Positions 1 to 12,951 of a DNA stretch of 64,000 nucleotides are shown here, one piece after another. The stretch comes from Lepus europaeus. Taxonomy: Eukaryota; Chordata; Mammalia; Lagomorpha; Leporidae. Position numbers and translations under genes: made by a program. Within the stretch, counting starts at the first letter, position 1, and each line of letters opens with the position of its first letter. Below the pieces are notes generated by a model, which was not told where the DNA came from, ran no database searches, and worked only from the letters and a program-made list of their open reading frames with translations. The DNA lies in contig NC_084845.1 in the NCBI RefSeq assembly GCF_033115175.1, positions 932,501 through 996,500 of the forward strand, read 5' to 3'.

Positions 1-183
1 TACTGAACCAAGTTGTATAAGATCTTGACTGTTTATTTTAGGAAAAGAAAGTGTGGACTCAATATTAGTACATTTTAGCATTGTACAGGACAAGATATAT
101 TTTTGAAGAAATACTTTGAGTGCATTGTCCTTAGGGCGCATTAGTTCTGCTTCTTGTCTAACAGCTCTATAAAATATATGTGA
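1..183. repeat. Edge of segmental duplication, left copy (part 1)
   Basis: These bases match 63459-63642 with few differences, about 63.46 kb apart. An L1 interrupts this copy after base 183; the match resumes at 2865 and continues against 63630-64000. No gene is visible here. It is the left edge of a duplicated block that starts again at the right end of the window. Confidence 0.85.
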
Positions 184-2864
184 TAATTGGGGCGGAGCCA
201 AGATGGTGGATAGTAAGAACGTGCCACTTAGCTTGGGAAAATAAAATTTCATAAAAGTGGTACAGAAACAGATGGATAGACCAATGGAACAGAATAGAAA
301 CACCAGAAATCAATCCAAACATCTACAGCCAACTTATATTTGATCAAATATCCAAAACTAATCCCTGGAATAAGGACAGCCTATTCAATAAATGGTGCTG
401 GGAAAATTGGATTTCCATGTGCAGAAGCTTGAAGCAAGACCCATACCTTTCACCTTACACAAAAATTCACTCAACGTGGATTAAAGACTTAAATCTATGA
501 CCCGAAACCATCAAATTATTAGAGAGCATTGGAGAAACCCTGCAAGATATAGGTACAGGCAAAGACTTCTTGGAAAAGACCCCAGGAGCACAGGCAGTCA
601 AAACCAAAATTAACATTTGGGATTGCATCAAATTGAGAAGTTTCTGTACTTCAAAAGAAACAGTCAGGAAAGTGAAGAGGCAACCGACAGAATGGGAAAA
701 AAATTTGCAAACTATACTACAGATAAAGGGTTGATAACCAGAATCTACAAAGAAATCAAGAAAATCCACAACAACAGAACAAAAACCCACTGAAGAGATG
801 GGCCAAGGACCTCAATAGACATTTTTCAAAAGAGGAAATCCAAATGGCCAACAGACACATGAAAAAATGTTCAAGATCACTAGCAATCAGAGAAATGCAA
901 ATCAAAACCACAGTGAGGTTTCTCCTCACCCCGGTGAGAATGGCTCACATCCAGAAATCTACCAACAATAGATGCTGGAGAGGATGTGGGGAAAAAGGAA
1001 CACTAACCCACTGTTTGTGGGAATGCAAACTGGTTAAGCCACTATGGAAGTCAGTCTGGAGATTCCTCAGAAACCTGAACATAACCCTACCATACAACCC
1101 AGCCATCCCACTCCTTGGAATTTACCCAAAGGAAATTAATTTGGCTAATAAAAAAGCCATCTGCACATTAATGTTTATTGCAGCTCAATTCACAATAGCT
1201 AAGACCTGGAACCAACCCAAATGCCCATCAACAGTACACTGGATAAAGAAATTATGGGACATCTACTCTATAGAATACTATACAGCAGTAAGAAACAATG
1301 AAACCCAGTCATTTGCAGCAAGATGGAGGAATCTGGAAAACATCATGCTGAGTGAATTAAGCCAGTCCCAAAGAGACAAATATCATTTGTTTTCCCTGAT
1401 CGGTGACAACTAAGTGAGCACCAAAGGGGAAACCTGTTGAAGTGAAATGGACACTATAAGAAACAATGAGCTGATCAGCTCCTGTCCTGACTCTAGATGT
1501 ACAATGTAATACTTTATCCTTTTTAGTATTTGTTGTTGTTGTTGTTGTTCTAGTATTATTGGTTGAACCTTGTAATTAACACACAATTATTCTTAGGTGT
1601 TTAAATTTTAACTGAAAAGTGATCCTTGTTAAATTTCAGAGTGGAAAAAGAGAGGGAGGAGATGCACAATTTGGGACATGCACAATCAGTCTTGCCCCAA
1701 ATGATGGAGTTAGAAATGTGCCAGGGGATTCCAATACAATCCCATCAAGGTGGCATGTACCAATGCCATCTCACTAGTTCAAGTGATCAATTTCAGTTCA
1801 CATTCAATGGCCTGGATAGGTCTAAGAAACAAAGGGATCACACAAACAAGACAAGTGTCTTCTAATACTTACTGATAGAATCAAAAAGGGAGAGAAATAT
1901 CCAGCATGGGAAGTGGGATACACAGCAGACTCATAGAATGGCAGATTTCCTAAACAACACTCTGGCCTCAGAATCAGCCCTTAAGGCATTCAGACCTGGC
2001 TGAAGAGCCCATGAGAGTATTGTAGGCATGGAAAGCCAAGATACCATGGAAAAGAAAAAAAGAAGAAGACCTAAATGAAAGATCTCTGTTAGTGAGATCC
2101 CAGTGGAAAGAACGGGGCCATCAAAGAAGGAGGTACCTTTCTCTGAAGGGAGGAGAGAACTTCCACTTTGACTGTGACCCTATCGGAATAAGATCAAAGT
2201 CAGCAAACCCTAAAGGCTTCCATAGCCCTGGCAACTCATGACTAGAGCCTACGGAGATTACTGAAGCCACGAACAGGAGTGTCAAATTGTTAAGTCAGCA
2301 ACAGGAGTCACTGTGTACTTACATCCCATGTGGGATCTGTCCTTAATGTGTTGTCTAATGTGCAGTGATGCTATGACTGGTACTGACACAGTATTTTTAC
2401 ACTTTGTGTTTCTGCGTGGGTGCAAACTGATGAGATCTTTACTAATTATATACTGAATCGATCTTCTGTATATAAAGAGAATTGGAAATGAAAAAAAAAA
2501 AACCTGGTGTTAAATTGGAATCGGCATAGAAAATTAATTAATTTTTAAAAAATATTATGTAGGATCTCTGTCTTTAATGTGCTGTACACTCTTATTTAAT
2601 GCTATAACTAGTATTCCAACAGTATTTTTTTTCACTTTGTGTTGCTATATAGGGGCAAACTGTTGAAATTGTTACCTAATATATACTAAACTGATCTTTT
2701 GTATATAAAGAGAATTGAAAATGAATCATGATGTGATTGGAAGGGGAGAGGGAGCAGGAGGGGGGAGGGTTGTGGGTGGGAGGGAAGTTTTGGGAGTGGG
2801 AAGCCATTGTAACCCATAAGCTGTACTTTGGAAATTTATATTCATTAAATAAAAGTTTAATAAA
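184..2864 (+). mobile_element. L1 retrotransposon, 5' end kept but interior deleted
   Basis: The element is flanked by a 13-bp target-site duplication, aaaatatatgtga, at 171-183 and 2865-2877. The paralogous site at 63630-63642 has a single copy, so it preserves the empty site. The 5' end has the L1 start signature gccaagatggtgg (197-209). Near 262 the sequence jumps into the distal third of ORF2, so about 5 kb of 5' UTR, ORF1 and most of ORF2 is missing. The 3' UTR (about 1414-2864) contains an imperfect internal duplication (~2320-2490 and ~2560-2725) and a G-rich stretch near 2740-2790 before an A-rich tail. Confidence 0.93.
264..1413 (+). pseudogene. L1 ORF2p C-terminal remnant
   Basis: This is the C-terminal part of the L1 ORF2 protein, which in intact elements carries endonuclease and reverse transcriptase. 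Only the region after the RT domain is present. The last 189 codons (844-1413) are open and contain the cysteine-rich motif [19 protein letters not shown] near 970-1030, which is typical of the ORF2p C-terminus. The upstream part is broken by stops and frameshifts, for example the stop at about 498-500. It cannot encode an active retrotransposase. Its reading direction agrees with the L1 poly(A) side. Confidence 0.9.
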
Positions 2865-3998
2865 AAAATATATGTGAGAATCATTGTGTACCTTGAAACT
2901 CATTTGAATATTAAACTCTATCATTTTTCTATAGTAAATACAGAGAATTTGCACTTGGGTAGTTTGTGTTCTTGTTTTTATCCATATTCCATCTCCCTTC
3001 CTGAGACTGGGTCATTTGTTTCCTCAGATCCCAGGCTGGCTTTCATGTGGAGAATAGTGCCTTGTATATAGGAAGCACTTCAGAATGTGGCAAATGAGAA
3101 CATTTTTACAATTAGTTTATGAATTCCAGAAATGAGATGATAATTGAAACACTTGACATCTTTATTTTCTGCCACTCGGAATCAGTGTAAATAGTCGTTC
3201 AAGTGTCACAGACACTACAAACGTGTGGCACATACAGGCAACACATGTGCCTGTGGAATTCTGAAAGGGCAACATCTCAGTGGTGATGCACCTACACTGT
3301 TGTGGTATTTTCATTGTGCTCATCCTCCTTTATAAATGCTGTAGTTATCCAAATCCCACTTTTAGTCCTAAAGGGTAACATAAAGCTAGAATTTGACATG
3401 TTAAATAATAGATAGATTCCCCGATCAGAACCTGTCACAGCTGACCGCAACAAGCAAAAACATGAATGTAAAAGATAGTTAAATAAATATTCATGATTTA
3501 GCATGTAAATGAGAAATGAGAATATGATAATATGTGAACTATATTATGGCAGTACTATTGATAACGGTAAATATCATAAAAATCACCTAGTCAAAATGGA
3601 GGGAAAGCATGAATTTCAGGGGCAGAAAAATGTCCTCCTATGTGTATAAATTTTACTGGTGAATTCTATCTTACAGTTTCATTTGTAGTTTCATTATAAT
3701 AAATTACAGACATAATATAAAGAGAAATGTTGTATTGTGAAGATACAACATTATCTTTTAGTTTATTTTGTCCTTTAATATTTGAAGATTAAAATATCTT
3801 AGTATTACTGAATTACAATTATTTTGAAAAATTCCTAAGGTAACTTCGCACAATAAATACTATTGTTATTCACTAAAATAAATAAATAAAATTTTAAGAA
3901 GAAAATTGTGCTTTGCTAATGCTGGTGGCTGGTATGGGGAAAAGTTACCTGTAGTCTTGATAAATTTAGTAGATGAACCCAGCAGAAATGCTTGTAGA
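2865..3998. repeat. Segmental duplication, left copy (part 2), no gene seen
   Basis: 2865-3250 continues the match to 63630-64000. The remainder, to about 3998, is AT-rich and has no reading frame or repeat family I recognise. The next homology block, shared with 24047 onward, begins at about 3999. Confidence 0.7.
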
Positions 3999-4689
3999 AT
4001 GGGATGTATGGAGTGAGCAACCAATAATGTGCTAAGCATGGTGATGGGATTTTGGTCTCAGTTGAAGGATGCAGCTGTAATCAACCAAGTGAGGGCAGGA
4101 TACAGTCAGAGAAGAGCTGGTAAAAAGGTTGGGAATGAGGTTTGACTAGGTGGAGTCTGTGACATTGTTAGACATCCACGACTAGGTTATATGTAGATCA
4201 TAGATGAATGTGGAGCTGTGGACGGAGATCTGGAAAGGGGGAAACTTTGGAAATGTTTGGTTTCTTCTATTTATTGATGATACTGGATAAGATCCCCAAT
4301 AGGCTGTGCATAAATCTAGGATTAAGGATTGAGGTGTGCAGTCTTTTCTTATTTAGCAATAGGAGAAGTGGAGGAACTAGCCAATCTAATATAAAAATAT
4401 AGAACTCTATCACCTGTATACAGCTACTGAGAAATTTAAGTAAAATATAAGATATGATTCTTGGCTTAGAGGTTTGTTCATGTCATAGATTTTCAGGTAA
4501 AAATCTCAGATTAGAATTTGTCCAGAACTGCATAGGAACTGAAAAACTGGAAAGAGTAAAATGTTCCCTTGTGAAAAGTGAGAAGAGAAATCACAGAAGC
4601 ATGAAACATCTGGGATAAACAGTTTAGCATAGTTATCTTAAGAAGAGAAGCATTTAAAGTGCCATTTGTAGAAGAGACAAAGGTGTTGA

Positions 4690-5560
4690 GGAGCTGTAAT
4701 TATTGGTTATCTCTTCAGAGATTTGATAAACCAAGAGTCAGACCCTCAGAAGGGTGTTTGGGTATAGGGAAAGCACTAGTGGCCATCTTCCTCAAAAGAG
4801 AGTGATTTTCAGTTTCAGTGGAACACAGCAAAGTTTCCCTCACTACTCTTTCTTTCTGATCCTTGGGAGACAGCCAGTAATCACTGGTAATTGTTTTAGG
4901 CAATTGGTAGAAGAGACAAAAGTTTCTTAGAGCTACCCTCAACTCCCCAAGCAGTCACTCTCATTATTGAAACTGGTGGCAGCCTAATCATTCTCTAGAG
5001 GGAAGCAAGGTGAGAGAATTTTAAATGACCTCTTCTGGGTTTTGCTGCCTCCCCCTGCTGCACTCCCATCCTCTGAGTGTCATCACTGCTCCAACCTCCT
5101 TGATAAAGGCAACACTTTAGGAGACCACATCTCCATCCTGGAGAGAGAGGCTCCGAAGAAAATGGCTCTGTATCGGGGCTGTAAGGGGAATCCCTGGAAA
5201 CATTCCGACCCTTGACAGAGGTGGCACTGGTGCTGGAGCGTAGACATGAGAGTCCACTCAAAGAGGAGGGATGCTTGCTAAGGTCTGATCCAAACTCCTC
5301 AAGAGGAGCTGACGGTAAGATACCCCATGTCCATCCCTGAATCCTCCTGGTCCAGTAGCATGACCATCCATGACATAAGTTTGATATGGAACATGGCAAT
5401 TAGTCGATCTGATGTTTTTGAGAGGTAATTCTATCGTTACAATTTCAGAGTTTATTGCAGGAATTTCAGGTGTCATAACCCTGTTATCTCCATGTGTGTG
5501 ATACAGAATCATATAAAAGTTTCTAATTTCTCACCTCTTGGGCAGCCACGAGGTGGTTAA
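4690..5560. repeat. Conserved block upstream of V1R, copy in U1
   Basis: This block of about 0.8 kb recurs upstream of every V1R copy in the window (also ~11085-11890, 24730-25620, 30885-31690, 51640-52450). It contains donor-like sequences, aaggtgaga near 5008 and gacggtaagat near 5312. Long frames exist on the minus strand here, but they are not kept in all copies. It could hold non-coding 5' exons or regulatory sequence of the receptor genes; that role is an inference. Confidence 0.6.
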
Positions 5561-6427
5561 CAGGGACAGTGAGTGTTTCAAGACAGCTCTGATCCTTAGA
5601 AGTAATTGTATGAAGAAATGAAAGCAGTTTTAAAGAGAAAAATGATTTCATAAATACAGAGATGCAAAATCATCCAATGACTTTAACAGGTACATGATTG
5701 TAACATGACTTGCAATAGTTTCTTCTGGTTTCCAAGAACTTGCTGTAATCCACTGTCAAATATATTTTTTCACAGGTTAGTTCAGTTTTCTCATCCACAG
5801 GTGTCAGTGTCTTCCAGTATTCCTTAATCGGTTGATGCAGTGAAGGATTGAGTGTGCCTTTCTGTGGAAGAAGAACTCGCTTAATTTCTATAGCAGCTAA
5901 AAGGGAGAGATGTATACTGGTATATGTTAAAGAATTTGTTGGGAGAATCTTTTGGTTGCAAGCCAAATCCTGCCATTTTACAAAAAGTGGGGGAGGAACT
6001 CCAAGTTGACAGAGCTTGTGTTTGTTCAGCTAACTGGTGAGAAACAGGAACTCTGACACATTTCACTGAAATCTGCCATATACATGTATGATTCGATAGT
6101 TTGAGTTCATCAAATTACTCCATGCATGGGTGACTGTAAAGCGTGCTTGGTTTGGCATGAACACAAGTTATGGTGATGTAGAGAGCTTTAAACTTACCCA
6201 TATGAATGAGAAGTATAATATAATTTTTAGCATTTCCTTTGGAAGTCCCTGGAGTGCTGCAATGTCACTCTTCCCCAAATCACTATTAGAACAGCTATCA
6301 TCTGACAAGAAGCCTCATTGGGGGGTGTTGATCAAATTGGACACTGTCTACTTCCCTATCTTGGTTAAATAATGAGAATTCTCCTATTTCTTTAAGATTG
6401 CAATATGAACTGACATTAGGAGATTTT

Positions 6428-6777
6428 TAAAAAAATTATTTATTTATTTATTTATTTTGACAGGCAGAGTTAGACAGTGAGGGAAAGAGACAGAGAGAAA
6501 GGTCTTCCTTGTTCCGTTGGTTCACTCCTCAAGTGGCCACTGTAGCCGGTGTGCTGTGGCGACCCGAAGCCAGGAGACAGGTGATTCTTCCTGGTCTCCC
6601 ATGCGGGTGCAGGGCCCAAGCACCTAGGCCATCCTCCAGTGCCTTCCCTGGCCACAGCAGAGAGCTGGACGGGAAGAGGAACAACCAGGACAGAATCCAG
6701 CGCCCCGACTGGGACCAGAACCCAGGGTGCCAGTGCCGCAGGAGGAGGATTAGCCTAGTGAGCTGTGCGCCAGCCAT
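6428..6777 (-). mobile_element. CSINE (lagomorph SINE), minus strand
   Basis: It reads from an A/T-rich tail (tttaaaaaaattatttattt) through a (GA)-rich segment to the GC-rich head. It is flanked by the target duplication attaggagatttt at 6415-6427 and 6778-6790. The paralogous U3 position (~26500) is empty, so this copy inserted after the U1/U3 duplication. Confidence 0.92.
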
Positions 6778-7863
6778 ATTAGGAGATTTTAATATGCTTT
6801 ACATGAACAGAACTTTTTATAATGTAATAAAGGGTAAAGCACAGACTTTCTGTTTACATTTATTTTTAAAGTGTTCTTTAAATAGTTTTAATATAACTTG
6901 CTAGTTCATATATATTAGCCTATTTATGCTTTTGATAGTTTAATTTTAGTAACTCAGAAATATTGTGAAAGGGGATTAGAAAGCAAGGATGTTTTAATTG
7001 CATTGTGTAACACTGGAACTCATCCACAATGGCCCTATCACAGGAAGCTATGGCATTGTCTATTTAGAGATTTTATTAATATTTCAAAATTATGTTGCCA
7101 CTATACTGGAACAGCACTAGTTTGGAACATTCATTGTTCTGGTATCATTCTTCAGGTTTTTCAGGGTTCAGGATATTGTAATGTGTTTTAAATATACTTT
7201 CATGCTAACTCATCTTGAGCTATTTGGACACAACTGATTATTTTATTTCAGCGTCAATTCTATACAAAGAAAATCACTTAATATTTTTTCTTTATACTCC
7301 TTTATACTTTAATTTTCATGAACTTTCATTCTGGATAGATTCTAATGTTTCAAATATTTGCTGTAGTAGTGGTGATTGTGCATTTGTGCCGAAATGAAAC
7401 AAGAGCAAAACAAATCTTTGCCTTCACCAACCTAATATAGAACTGAACTTAGATTACATGATTCAATGTTGTCATAATGAATTATTCTACCACTATCCTC
7501 TGACAAGTGAAGTCACACATACTGTAATTTGAATTTCTACTTTTTCATAGAAATACAACTCTGCTTTATGGAATAACTGGATAATCAACAAAGATGGATT
7601 TGATAAAAGCTCTATGTAGAAGAATAGTGTTACACAAATGGGCAAGAAAATGATACAGTATACAGGAACAAGGTAAATATGAATAAAACTATTAGAAAAA
7701 ACCAACACACACACATACACACATGACAATATATACACAACATTCGTCTTCAGAAAATGCAACGAATATATATTTGTATACAGATTTTCTCAGTGGGAAA
7801 AATAGTTGTGGATGCAGAACCTAAATTTCCTTGATGAAATCCACTATCGGCATTTCTTTACAG

Positions 7864-8440
7864 GATTGACCTGCTCTGTGTGAAACTACTGTCCTTGTGA
7901 CTGATGCTTCCCAGGTCTCTGACAATGGGAATCATCTTTGCCTCTCACACAGGAGTCAGGCTCCTAGCAAACATGCTGCTCCTTCTTTGGTATGGTCTCA
8001 TTTCCTGCACTGGATGGATGACAAAACACATGGATTGGATTCTCCATAACCTAATTTTAGACAATTGTTTGGTCTTTCTCTGGAATGGATTTCTCAGACA
8101 ATGGCCACTTCTGGGCTGGAGTATTTTATGGATGGTTTGGGGTGCTAACTAGTTTTGTGTGTTCATAGAGTGACCAGAGGGTGCTCCCCTGAGACTGCAT
8201 TCAGTCACAACATCGTGATCCTAGTGAGCACCTTTTTCTCTTTTTATGTACCATCTTCCTTCTTTCCCTTCTATATGTCCCTCTTTGATAAAGACAGTTG
8301 GTGGCTGATGAACATCACTGCCCTTATGACTTCAAGTTTCCCATCATAGTCCCTATCTACTGATTAATAAAGACATCATGTCTAGACTATGCTATGCAGC
8401 AGCACAAAAATCAGTGATTACAATAAATGAATCAGGTCAT
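7864..8440 (+). pseudogene. V1R pseudogene (TM3-TM5 deleted), U1 copy
   Basis: This was a type-1 vomeronasal receptor, a seven-helix pheromone-sensing GPCR. A splice-acceptor-like site (catttctttacag) ends at 7863. A frame from about 7904 reads MLPRSLTMGIIF and then TM1 and TM2, with changes such as HNLILDNCLVFLWNG in place of the HNLLVANCLVLLSRG of the intact neighbours. A stop falls after ...MVWGAN at about 8150. The sequence then jumps from the start of the TM3 'VHRV' region directly to the segment before TM6 (about 8190, 'PET...SHNIVILVSTFFSF'), so TM3-TM5 are deleted. Part of TM7 remains, ending in a stop near 8349. The same deletion is present in U3 (27625-28205). It cannot make a receptor. 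Confidence 0.93.
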
Positions 8441-9761
8441 GAAAATGTGCAATGCTGAATCCGTCCATGTAAAAACTTGTCCTTCTCTGTCTTTAAGTGT
8501 TACTGGCTAAGTAAGTTTGTGGACAGAAAGAGAAGCATAATGGACAGAGCTTGATCACTGACTTACTTTTAATTTAATTTTTAATTTAGCAAACAGCCAG
8601 GCATGAAACAAGGGAGGATTCCTCACTCTACTTTGCAGAGCAGAATTGGGTATTTTCTTTTTTTTTTTTTTGAACTGGGTATTTTCATCTTAGTCATTGT
8701 CCTCACATGTCCTTTCTGCCTTATGAGTCCAGTTAAATCTCTCATCTATAATATTCTATTCCTGGAATCTTTATTAAGACATTGTGATAACAAAGTCTAC
8801 TCTCGGGTTTACTTAATTGAAGAAATACATGAAATGAACTCCTGAAGATAGGTCTCCTCCCTTCACTCTGATCCTTCTTGGGGCTAAAAAAAGACTTTGG
8901 GAATTCATTTCTGACACGGTTTCCTCCTCAAGTTCATTGGAAGAATCTTTCAGCATTTGGGACCCAACAAGTTGCTACTGACGATGGCAAAAGCATGTGT
9001 TGTAAGTGCGGTGCCCTTAGATAAATTCCAAACACCATTTAACAAATTGAGCTAGTATAGGAATTGGAGAAATCTTTGGTGGGAAGAATGCTGCTTTATG
9101 CCTCAAAGGACAATTCTGCTTCAGCCAGATGGAAAACCGTGAGGGAAGATAAGCAAACCATCTCAGGGTGTCACTCTGGTGCCATCCTTGCAGACAGGGT
9201 CTTTCTAAATGAGGCTGTGCACAGCAGATTCCACTGTGACTGAAGAGCATACAGCTCAGAAAGGTTCTTTTGGAAAAAGCAGAGCAGAACAGGTTGCAAC
9301 AGAAGGCTGGAACTTTTTCTCTGCTTATAAGAAGATAATGGGAGAAGAGTGCTCATTTGAATTCCTGGAGTCTCAGTGGTAATCAGAAATAAGTAAATAT
9401 AGTATCATTCACAGTTTTCAAAGATGTACAAAATACTAATATTGCTTAAAGCTATTATTAGGAACTAGTTCATGTATCCAGAGATAGATGAGGCAAGCAT
9501 AATGAAAGGAAGGCATGTTGTAACACATGAAAAAGACAAGATGAGAAGGACAGATGAGATAAGGGCATTAAGGTGTAGGGAGTGAGAGAAGGAACCCAAG
9601 CACAGGGCCAGGTTGTGTTTCTAGCCAACCTGAGGGTTTTGTCTCCCATTTGCTCAGTTGCTCAGTTGCAGCCCTGAAGGATGATGAAAATGAGGGCCAC
9701 AATGGAAGAGAACTGCCAGCATGTTAGTCATGAATCAGGACAAAGTCAACAAACTGTTACT

Positions 9762-10085
9762 GGGATCAGCATTGTGGTGCAGCTGGTAAGACCTTGCCTG
9801 GGACTCTGGCATCCCATAGGGAGGCACCGGTTTGAGCCTTGGCTCCTCTGCTTCCAATCCAGCTTCCTGTTAAAGTGCCCAAGAAAGCACAAGATGGCCC
9901 AAGAACTTGGACTCCTGACACCACGAGGGAGACATGGATGGGGTTCCAGGACCTGGATTCATGCTGTCCTGCCACAACCATTGCTGCCATGTGCAAAGTA
10001 AAGCAGCAGATGGAAGTTATCTTTGTGTCTGAGTCTCTCCCTCTCTCTGTTATTCTGCCTTTCAAATAAATAAATGATTTAAAAA
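9762..10085 (+). mobile_element. CSINE copy, U1
   Basis: It starts with the diverged tRNA-like head (gggatcagcattgtggtgca) and ends with a pyrimidine-rich tract and an (aaataaat) tail before an A-run. An orthologous copy lies at about 29510-29845 in U3, so the insertion predates the U1/U3 duplication. Confidence 0.85.
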
Positions 10086-11084
10086 AAACAACAGAAACCT
10101 TCGTTCACTGTTTCAATAAACATATGTTAAGTACAGTGGGCCTGTCTTATCAAGGAATTAGGAACCCTCCCAAATCCAAGGTCCTATGTGGAAACCAACA
10201 GCAGATTTGTTTTTGTTTTGTTTTATAAAAACCCTTTCAAATGTTAGCCCTGTTAACTGTTTTCTCTACCCTCCCCTTAATCGGACCCCGGATTACATCA
10301 GCTCCTACACAAACTGCTATATTTCGGTAAGAGACTGAGCATCTTTTGTTATGGCTATTGTCTTTAGTGATATCTTCTCTGATATTTGCACAATAATATC
10401 TTGTAGCAATTGATTTTAATATTGTACAATTTAAGTAATAAGATGCATAGGTATAAAGTAACAAGATATGTAGAAAGAATCAAATTTCTATGCTTGTAGA
10501 GACTAAATGTTTGGTATTGTTCTCTGAAGGACTGTGGGCTTCAAACTGAACAGGATTTGATTTTTTATAACATATCTGGCTATCTAATGATTTCTTTATC
10601 CTGCTTACAGTTTGTTTGAGCAATGGATTTTGTTGAAGTAGCATGTTTCTTTCCTGTGCTCAGCACATTTGTCATCTGTTCATATATTTCCACTCCAAGT
10701 TCTTTCCTTTTTCACTTCTGTGATTTTTGTGTGTTTTATTTGATGGCTAAATTATTGTCTGCATTCCTTCTCTCCCTTCTCTTTCTTTTAGCAAGAGGTC
10801 ACCCGTCCCAGGGACTTCTCTCTTTAGTCCTAAAAGAGTATTTTAGTTTGGTGGGAAAAAAGTTTATGGTCCTGAAATGCAATGGTAACTTCAACACTAA
10901 AAATATTCATCCTAGACTCTTCTGCTGCCTTGAAGTTCTTTTTAGTCTTGCAGTTGGTTCTACACTTTCCCAGTATTCCTTCCTCCTTAACTACCAACGA
11001 TTTATTTTCTGGTTCTTTTGTAAGATCCTATTTCTTTGTACACATCAAGAACAAGGGCATTTCTCTGGTATTGGAGGAGTAATC

Positions 11085-11890
11085 GGTTAAACTTTTAAAG
11101 AAACCTCATCATGGAAGTACACAGTCAGTGAGAGCCATCGCTTTCTTTGCCCAGATCTTCTGGCCCAAATCTCACTTTTTCCTGATCTCATCCCCAAAAG
11201 AGAGAGAGTGTCAGTTTCAAAGGAACACAGCAACGATTTCCTCAAACTGTCTCTTCTGGATGCTTGGGAGACACCTAGCAAGCACTACTAATAGTTTCTG
11301 GCAACTGGTAGAAGAAACAGAAGTTGTTCAGAGTTACTCTCAGCTCCCCAGCAGCCACTCTCATTACTGAAACAGGTGACAGGATAATCAGAGCTCTAAA
11401 GGAAGGCAAGCTGAGAGAATTCTAAATGATTGCTTCTGGGATTGGCTGCCTCCCAACAATACATCCTCTGTCATCACTGGGCCATGTTTCCCGGTAAAGA
11501 CAACATTTTAGGAGATCACATCTCCATCCTGGAGACAGACGCTCAGAAGAAAATGATTGTGTCAGCACAGCGAGGTTGGATTGCTGAAAACATTATACTT
11601 CTTGTCGAAGGTGACATTGGACTGCTGACATGATCTTCTGCACATAGAGAGGTGATGAGAAACTCCAGGCCCACTTCTCAGTCCCCCCTTTCAGGATGTG
11701 ATCACCCATGATATTGCTGTGATGTGGAATATGGCAATGTGAAGATCTGATGCTTTACTCTGGGAGGTAATTCTGTCATTAGAATTCCAGGATGTTTTGC
11801 AGGAATTTCGGAGTCACATCCTTGTTATCTCAATGTCTGTGATAAGGAATCATTTTCTAATCTCTCATCTCATGGGCAGCCAATAGGTAA
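11085..11890. repeat. Conserved block upstream of V1R, copy in U2
   Basis: It is the paralogue of 4690-5560 and is closest to 30885-31690. The segment holding the gtaaga donor-like site in U1, U3 and U5 is rearranged here, around 11640-11690. Confidence 0.6.
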
Positions 11891-12951
11891 GAAAATGGCC
11901 ACTTTTGGAATTTGAAAACTTGTTACAGTGATACCTCTGACCTGATCAAGGAGAAAGTGAGTGTTTCTCTTGAGAGAATCATGGTCCTTAAAGGTATTTA
12001 TCCCTCTTGAAGAAAGGAAAGCAGTTTTAGAGACGAAAAACAATTCCATGAATACACATTTCTGATGCAAAATCTTCAGTGCCCTTATCAGGCATATGAT
12101 TTTAACATGACCTGTGATACTTTCTCTGGTTTCCAAGAATGCATTTTAATCTATATCAGGTCTATTTATTTGCATTAGAGTTCCATTTTCTCATCCATAG
12201 TTGCCCATGGCTTCCAGTATTCTTTAATTGGTTGATTTGGTGAAGTGCTAAATTTGAGTGTGCGTCTGTGTGTGTGTTGCTAGGAAAGAACAACGTGTTC
12301 AAATTATGTAACAGCTAAACCACAGAGATACATACTTGTATACATTAATAAAAAGAATAGATTGGGAGGAAATTTTGGGTTTGGAAGCCAAATCTTGCAT
12401 TTCAAGAAAATGTAGTTAAACTACAAGTTGGCATAATTTACAAGAAATAGAAAGTCTGACATTTTCACTGAAATCTACATATATGATTCAATAGTTTGAG
12501 TTCATCAAATTACCTCATGTGTGGGTGGCAGTAGACTTAGCTTGGTTTGGCATAAGCATAGGTTAGTGGTGATGTAGTTATTTGGCCATGCCACTCTGAA
12601 TAAGCTCTAGAATGTGCTTTTTTCTTCCAACATTTCCATTGATGAGCTCAGAGCTCCATTCTCTCCCATGTCACTTTTAGAGCAGCCCCTGAATATTCTT
12701 GATACCATCTGACAAGAAGCCTCCCAGGGCATGTTGATCAATCAGACACTGTCCATGTCTCAATCTTGGTTAATTTAATCAGAATTCTTCCTATTTCTTT
12801 AAGGCTGCAATAGGAACTTACATTAGGGGCTTCTTTATTTGTTGTGTGGTTATCTAAGCACAAAATTTCAACACTAAACTTTATGGAAACTTTGATAAAG
12901 CATAAAAGCACAAGCTTTCTTGTTCACCTTTTAAAAATCAATTCTTAGCCA

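Larger units (their letters stand above)
3999..10480. repeat. V1R duplication unit U1 (with V1R pseudogene)
   Basis: The unit is closely paralogous to 24047-30270 (U3) along nearly its whole length, including the conserved upstream block, the V1R pseudogene and the CSINE at its end. It differs mainly by small indels and by a U1-only CSINE at 6431-6776. Parts are more distantly similar to U2, U4 and U5. The stretches between the listed sub-features (for example 6790-7860 and 8440-9760) hold no recognisable gene. Confidence 0.85.

Noticed and set aside
6470..6777. Short frames in the GC-rich body of CSINEs (for example 6470-6655, 48211-48804)
   Set aside because: They recur wherever a CSINE occurs and are SINE sequence, not genes.
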